From an uncultured Lachnospiraceae bacterium (GTDB lineage: Bacteria; Bacillota; Clostridia; Lachnospirales; Lachnospiraceae): a stretch of 9,558 bases of DNA. Below, piece after piece: positions 5,903-9,558 of this stretch (position 1 is its first letter; each line of letters starts with the position of its first letter). The stretch covers positions 1 through 9,558 of the forward strand of contig CARUOB010000078.1 in assembly GCA_949076555.1 (NCBI GenBank), in the 5' to 3' direction. The notes under the pieces are model-generated. The model saw nothing but the letters and a program-made list of their open reading frames with translations. It was not told where the DNA came from and made no database searches. The position numbers were made by a program, and so were the translations under genes.

Positions 5903-6787
5903 TTATTCGTCGGGGTCCATAATTCTGGTGATTCTGGCCGCCGTCTCGGCATCCATCACGCCCAGAATGCTTCCCCTGTCAGCCGGTTTCATTTGGCCCA
6001 GTATCTTGGCCGCCAGATCCAGATCGTCGGTCATCGCCTCAAAAATGGACGCCGCCTGCGCAGGCTCCATCTCCGCGTACGCCTGAGCGTAATCCTGAAT
6101 CCTTTCGTCCGCCTCCAACTGCTGAACCACCTGCTTATACAAATACTCCGCCGCGACGGGATCTATGTTCTGGTAATACTTCTGATATTCTTCCGCCCCC
6201 GGCCCGTTCTCGGCGTAGACTACTTCCTCGTAAAATTCTGTCTTAATGCGCTCAAACTCTACCTGCGCATCCTCGAAAGTCTGCAGCCGCTCGATCTCCG
6301 CCCGAAGCTCCGTCAGTTCCTCGGAATCTACCGTGCTGGCCGCCTGGGCATCTTCCAGCTCCAGTTCCAGCTCCTTGATATAATCCACCGCTTCGCGCAG
6401 ACTCGTATAGCCGCCGTATGACTCCTTATCATCAGTGGTGATCGTGGCATCCGCCGGCAAAATCTTATTGACCACCGGCACATCCTTAAGCACCGGAGCC
6501 AGCACCCCGGAACCGAAACCGCCCACGTCCAGTTTGATTAAGAGGCAGAGAATCGCCACCCAGATAATTACGATAACAACTGTTACCAGAAAAACGGAAA
6601 CACCGCCGCCCTCGTCGTCGTCAAGCTGCGCCTCCTGCTCGGAAATTTCCTTGGCACGCTGCTTAGCTTCCTTTTTCTGGGCCTTCCGGTCCGCTTTGAT
6701 CTTACTCCGCTCTTCCTTTAATCTCTTTTTTTCCGCTTTTTTATCAATGGGGGGTTCCATACCCATGTTCGTCGCTTCAACTGCCAT
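5903..6787 (-). CDS. YlxF/MotE-like membrane coiled-coil protein with MgtE-N-like domain
   Basis: With the start chosen here it is 294 residues. Residues 15-52 are an extremely Lys/Arg/Glu-rich helix (KKAEKKRLKEERSKIK and onward). Residues 63-85 are one hydrophobic membrane segment (SVFLVTVVIVIIWVAILCLL). Residues 130-190 are a predicted coiled coil (LELELEDAQ, ELTELRAEIERLQ). Residues 200-292 resemble the helical N-terminal domain of MgtE (YAEMEPAQAASIFEAM, AAKILGQMKPADRGSILGVM). The layout and position match B. subtilis YlxF; Sinorhizobium MotE, a MotC chaperone, has a related domain. The positive-inside rule places the basic helix in the cytoplasm and the C-terminus outside. The ATG at 6787 is preferred over 6805 because AAAGGA (6796-6801) lies 8 nt before it; it then overlaps the fliJ stop by 11 bp. 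The function is not established. Confidence 0.88.
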   Translation of the reverse strand: MAVEATNMGMEPPIDKKAEKKRLKEERSKIKADRKAQKKEAKQRAKEISEQEAQLDDDEGGGVSVFLVTVVIVIIWVAILCLLIKLDVGGFGSGVLAPVLKDVPVVNKILPADATITTDDKESYGGYTSLREAVDYIKELELELEDAQAASTVDSEELTELRAEIERLQTFEDAQVEFERIKTEFYEEVVYAENGPGAEEYQKYYQNIDPVAAEYLYKQVVQQLEADERIQDYAQAYAEMEPAQAASIFEAMTDDLDLAAKILGQMKPADRGSILGVMDAETAARITRIMDPDE

Positions 6788-7241
6788 TCCCATTTTCCTT
6801 TCCACGCTGCCCGTAGGTATAGCTCGTCAGTTCGTCTACCACCTTAAACTCGGCCGCCTTTTCTTCTTCCAGAAATTGAATCAGAGCCTTCTCTTTGAGC
6901 TTCTCGTGCATCTTGCGCTCCTGCATGATCTCCGTCAGCTTCTCCCGCGCTCTCTCAAGCGCCTCCTCCGCCTTCGACACCTCGAGTTTTTGCACCGCGA
7001 TCAGTTCATCCATGATAAGCACGGCGTTTCTATTGTCACGCAGGTCGTTCACGTGAAGGGCTTCCTCCCGCATCCGCCTGCCTTCTTCGAGATAGGCCTC
7101 CTTCCGGTCAATCAGCGTTTGAAGCTTCTCAAGCTCCTCATTCAACCGCATCTGCGCCCGGCCAACCTCCATCTTTGCCTGCGTCTCGAGCTGATACTTG
7201 ATATTCAGAATGCTCTGCATCCTGTATCTGAATTTCGCCAT
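6777..7241 (-). CDS. fliJ: Flagellar export protein FliJ
   Basis: FliJ is the soluble coiled-coil stalk of the flagellar export ATPase; it sits in the FliI ring, contacts FlhA and helps escort export chaperones. The 154-residue protein is almost wholly helical and charged. It opens with the family signature MAKFRYRMQSILNIKYQLE (1-19). The body continues through AQMRLNEELEKLQTLIDRKE (29-48) and SKAEEALERAREKLTEIMQE (89-108), and ends with an ERK-x-x-E-K-L-K-E stretch and DELTSYTYG. Length fits the family (about 145-155). It starts 10 bp after the fliI stop, with AGGTG overlapping that stop as ribosome site, and its own stop overlaps the next gene by 11 bp. Both junctions suggest translational coupling, so FliI, FliJ and the next protein are probably made in related amounts. 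Confidence 0.95.
   Translation of the reverse strand: MAKFRYRMQSILNIKYQLETQAKMEVGRAQMRLNEELEKLQTLIDRKEAYLEEGRRMREEALHVNDLRDNRNAVLIMDELIAVQKLEVSKAEEALERAREKLTEIMQERKMHEKLKEKALIQFLEEEKAAEFKVVDELTSYTYGQRGKENGNGS
6796..6801 (-). promoter_or_regulatory. Ribosome binding site that sets the ylxF-like start
   Basis: AAAGGA on the minus strand, inside the 3' end of fliJ, lies 8 nt before the ATG at 6787 and only 2 nt before the ATG at 6793. It falls downstream of the ATG at 6805, so 6787 is the best start. Confidence 0.6.
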
Positions 7242-7251
7242 GGCAGGTCAC

Positions 7252-8571
7252 CTAATCTTCCGCTTCCGCGAAAAGCTCCCGCAGCATACCCACGGCTTCC
7301 TCATAGTCATATTTTGAATCCACATCCTGCATCAGAAAATCGTTCACTGCCTCGATCTTCGCAATGGCGTAGTCGATGTTTCTGTTGCTTCCGCTCTTAT
7401 AAGCGCCAATGTTAATCAGATCTTCCGCCTCATTGTATGTGGCAAGCACATTTTTAAGATTGCCCGCGAGCTTCTTATGCTCCTTATCTACAATCTGGCT
7501 CATACATCTGGAAATACTCTGCAATACGTCGATCGCCGGATAATGATTCTGATGCGCCAGCTTTCTGTTTAACATGATGTGGCCGTCCAGAATACTTCTG
7601 GCTGTATCCGTGATCGGTTCGTTCATGTCGTCGCCGTCCACCAGCACCGTGTACAGCCCGGTGATCGAACCCTTCGCCGCACAGCCCGCCCGCTCCAAAA
7701 GCCGCGGCATCTCCGAGTAAACGCTGGGGGGATAGCCCCTTGATACCGGCGGTTCCCCGCTGGCCAGCCCGATCTCTCTTTGTGCCATGGAAAAACGGGT
7801 CAGGGAGTCCATCATCAAAAGCACGTCTCTGCCCTGATCCCTGAAATATTCAGCGATCGCACAGGCGGTTTTAGCCGCCTTGTTTCTCTCAAGAGCCGAT
7901 CTGTCCGAAGTGGCCACCACCACCACGGAACGGCGCATACCTTCCTCGCCAAGGTCGCGTTCCACAAACTCACGCACCTCTCTGCCGCGCTCTCCGATCA
8001 GGGCAATCACATTGATATCCGCCTTTGTATTTCGTGCAAACATGCCCATCAGCGTGGACTTCCCCACACCGGAGCCGGCAAAAATACCGATACGCTGTCC
8101 CTTGCCCACCGTCATCAGCCCGTCTATGGCCTTCACGCCAAGCGGCAGAACATCCGAAATAATCTTCCGGCTCATGGCGTCGGGCGGCTGCGCTTCTACA
8201 CTGTAAGGCACACCCGGCATATATTCGCCGTCAATCCTTCCGAGACCGTCTAACACCTTGCCCAAGAGCTCGTCGCTCACCGGCACCGTCAGCGGATTTC
8301 CCGTGTTCTCCACGATACAGCCCAACCCGATTCCTTCCGTGTTGTCGCAGGGCATCAGGATCGTCTTTCGCTCCTTAAAGCCCACCACCTCCGCCGTGAT
8401 CGGCGGATATTCCTCTCCCACGGGATAGATAATACACAGGTCTCCCAGCTTCGCCTCCGGTCCCGCCGACTCGATGGTAAGCCCTACCACATTCTCCACT
8501 CTGCCCTTTTTCTTAAAAAAGGTGTCGTCCATTATGCTGCTATATTTATAGTAATTGATTGCTGTATTCAT
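7252..8571 (-). CDS. fliI: Flagellar export ATPase FliI
   Basis: FliI is the hexameric ATPase of the flagellar type III export apparatus, related to the F1 beta subunit. All key sites are intact in the 439 residues: Walker A GSGVGKST at 166-173, GERGREVREF at 193-202 with the catalytic-region Glu, Walker B VLLMMD at 250-255, PPSVYSEMPRLLERAG at 281-296, and the alpha/beta ATPase signature PAIDVLQSIS at 345-354. The N-terminal barrel covers about residues 20-95. The start at 8571 follows only a weak AGAAAGAAG leader. The internal ATG at 8532 has no ribosome site and would trim 13 residues, so the first ATG is kept. It lies 24 bp after fliH and 10 bp before fliJ, the usual FliH-FliI-FliJ unit. 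Length matches the family. Confidence 0.98.
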   Translation of the reverse strand: MNTAINYYKYSSIMDDTFFKKKGRVENVVGLTIESAGPEAKLGDLCIIYPVGEEYPPITAEVVGFKERKTILMPCDNTEGIGLGCIVENTGNPLTVPVSDELLGKVLDGLGRIDGEYMPGVPYSVEAQPPDAMSRKIISDVLPLGVKAIDGLMTVGKGQRIGIFAGSGVGKSTLMGMFARNTKADINVIALIGERGREVREFVERDLGEEGMRRSVVVVATSDRSALERNKAAKTACAIAEYFRDQGRDVLLMMDSLTRFSMAQREIGLASGEPPVSRGYPPSVYSEMPRLLERAGCAAKGSITGLYTVLVDGDDMNEPITDTARSILDGHIMLNRKLAHQNHYPAIDVLQSISRCMSQIVDKEHKKLAGNLKNVLATYNEAEDLINIGAYKSGSNRNIDYAIAKIEAVNDFLMQDVDSKYDYEEAVGMLRELFAEAED

Positions 8572-8595
8572 CCGATGCTTCTTTCTGCCGCAGGC

Positions 8596-9498
8596 TTAAG
8601 CCTTTTCATAGGATAACACTCGTAATTTTTTCGTAAGTTCCTCAAGCTGCGTACCTACGCCGCAGTCAAAAATGCCGCCATCCGTCTCGATCAGGCAGTC
8701 TCCCTTGCCAAGCGCAATGTCCTCGATGATCTCAATCAGTCCTCTGCCCGCCACAGCACCCTCCACAAGAGCCTGCTTCTGCATATTAACATGAGGATAA
8801 TCCTCCGCCGAAACATGCACAATAAAAGTTCTGCTGCTCTCCACCTTCCGCAGTGTGGAATCAATCAAATGCACCAGAATATCCCTGTTATCCATCAGGT
8901 CTACGCCGAAAATATGGCTGTACACATCCGTGATGGTTTCAATAAACCGCGGCTCCAGGTCTTCCAGAAGCTCGTCAAACTCTGCCTCGAGCTGCCTCTT
9001 TTTCTCAGCCAGCTCTTGCTTCATGCCATCCACCTCGGACAGACCTCTCGCGTAGCCCTCGTCGTAGCCCTGCCTTGTGCCTTCCTCAACGGCGTTCGCC
9101 CGCGCGATATCCGCGTCGCGTCTTGCCTGCGCCGCGATCTCGAGAGCCTGCGCTCTGGCTTCCGCTATAATGCGCTCGGCCTCCTCTTCGGCTTCCGCCT
9201 GTATCTGGGCCAAATCCGGCCCCGCCACATCACCGGCCTTAATTACGCTGCCGCCGCCCTCGCCGTCCGTAAAGAGAGCATCCAGCTCCTCTCCTTCGAT
9301 ACCGCTCACAAACTCCGGCTCACCCTCGCCGCCTTCCTCGTCAAAAGCAGGCATCGCGGCCGCATTCGCTCTGCGGAGATTCTCCCACTCCTCGATGCGC
9401 TCGGCCACAATGCTGTTGCTGTCTATCACACACTTCTCTTCACCGTCCACTCTGACCCAGCCGGCTTTATATAAATTCCTCTGTTTCATCTTAAACAA
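8596..9498 (-). CDS. fliH: Flagellar assembly protein FliH
   Basis: FliH binds FliI as a dimer, restrains its ATPase and tethers it to the switch/C-ring. With a TTG start at 9498 it has 300 residues. The N-terminus has NLYKAGWVRV and CVIDSNS (about 8-30), followed by an acidic, Gly-rich linker at 50-95 and a coiled coil at 98-140. Four glycines spaced by three (140, 144, 148, 152; GTRQGYDEGYARG) give the GxxxG helix repeat typical of FliH. A C-terminal FliI-binding domain (178-298) ends in CLIETDGGIFDCGVGTQLEE. The TTG is chosen because GGAGGTGA lies 8 nt before it, and it overlaps the fliG stop by 8 bp. ATG at 9489 (297 residues) is the alternative. The longer frame from 9543 is unlikely, since its extra codons are the end of fliG. 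Confidence 0.9.
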   Translation of the reverse strand: MFKMKQRNLYKAGWVRVDGEEKCVIDSNSIVAERIEEWENLRRANAAAMPAFDEEGGEGEPEFVSGIEGEELDALFTDGEGGGSVIKAGDVAGPDLAQIQAEAEEEAERIIAEARAQALEIAAQARRDADIARANAVEEGTRQGYDEGYARGLSEVDGMKQELAEKKRQLEAEFDELLEDLEPRFIETITDVYSHIFGVDLMDNRDILVHLIDSTLRKVESSRTFIVHVSAEDYPHVNMQKQALVEGAVAGRGLIEIIEDIALGKGDCLIETDGGIFDCGVGTQLEELTKKLRVLSYEKA

Positions 9499-9558
9499 TG
9501 ATCTCGTCACCTCCGCCTCTGGAGATAACAATTTCCGCAGCATCCTCCAGCTTCCGGA
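9491..9558 (-). CDS. fliG: FliG flagellar motor switch protein, last 21 codons
   Basis: FliG is the rotor protein that MotA pushes against. Only the end of the gene lies in the window, in the frame shifted by one from fliH. Reading the minus strand from 9556 gives RKLEDAAEIVISRGGGDEIV plus a final V and TAA at 9491-9493. This matches the usual FliG ending of a helix, then the motif EIVI-x-RGGG-DE-I/V-V at the extreme C-terminus. It is directly upstream of fliH, as in nearly all fliF-fliG-fliH operons. The fragment is short, but the motif together with the context makes the call firm. Confidence 0.9.
   Translation of the reverse strand, partial: RKLEDAAEIVISRGGGDEIIV
9508..9514 (-). promoter_or_regulatory. 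Ribosome binding site that sets the fliH start
   Basis: The minus strand reads GGAGGTG here, inside the last codons of fliG. It is 9 nt from TTG at 9498 and 18 nt from ATG at 9489, so it favours the TTG. The GGAGG just before the ATG at 9543 abuts that codon with no spacer and cannot serve it. Confidence 0.6.

Noticed and set aside
6435..7415. 326-codon open frame on the plus strand
   Set aside because: It lies opposite the ylxF-like gene, fliJ and the end of fliI, has no family features, and is rich in Leu/Arg/Pro/His as expected of an antisense frame.
8791..9474. 227-codon plus-strand open frame opposite fliH
   Set aside because: Antisense shadow of a clear fliH gene. No ribosome site was recognised and its composition is not protein-like.
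1..9558. Possible mobile element, CRISPR array, defence or toxin system
   Set aside because: No transposase, integrase, direct-repeat array or toxin/antitoxin gene is visible. The whole minus strand is accounted for by flagellar genes and short gaps.

Overview
This window is one continuous stretch of a flagellar biogenesis operon, read entirely on the minus strand. The moderate GC content, strong AGGAGG-type ribosome sites and gene content point to a motile member of the Firmicutes, class Clostridia. The family Lachnospiraceae is most likely: a FlbD/SwrD protein and a TIGR02530-family protein lie inside the operon, and FliK ends in a VDYTA tail of the kind I associate with that family. The genus cannot be told from the sequence.

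In transcription order, from high to low coordinates, the window holds: the last 21 codons of fliG (rotor/switch), fliH (export ATPase regulator), fliI (export ATPase), fliJ (export stalk), a single-pass membrane coiled-coil protein of the YlxF/MotE type, fliK (hook-length ruler), flgD (hook cap), a TIGR02530 flagellar operon protein, flgE (hook), flbD (swrD-like) and the first 135 codons of motA (stator). The order is close to the Bacillus subtilis fla/che operon: fliG-fliH-fliI-fliJ-ylxF-fliK-flgD-flgE-swrD.

The export genes at the high-coordinate end are tightly packed. fliG/fliH overlap by 8 bp, fliI/fliJ are 10 bp apart, and fliJ/ylxF-like overlap by 11 bp, which suggests translational coupling. 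The hook genes are spaced further apart (36 to 137 bp), and several of those gaps can form RNA hairpins without U-tracts. Right after flgE there is a convincing intrinsic terminator, followed by a plausible extended -10 promoter ahead of flbD-motA. Motor-power genes may therefore be partly uncoupled from hook genes.

Most of the window is ordinary flagellar biology, and I see no wholly new system. The points most worth a second look are in FlgD, which carries a helical extension resembling a repeat of Gram-positive surface proteins followed by an Asp/Gly-only tail. Others are a large cysteine-free FlgE hook protein, the terminator/promoter pair between flgE and flbD, and the fliG/fliH junction, where the longest-ORF start of FliH is wrong. 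No RNA genes, mobile elements, CRISPR arrays or plus-strand genes are supported.
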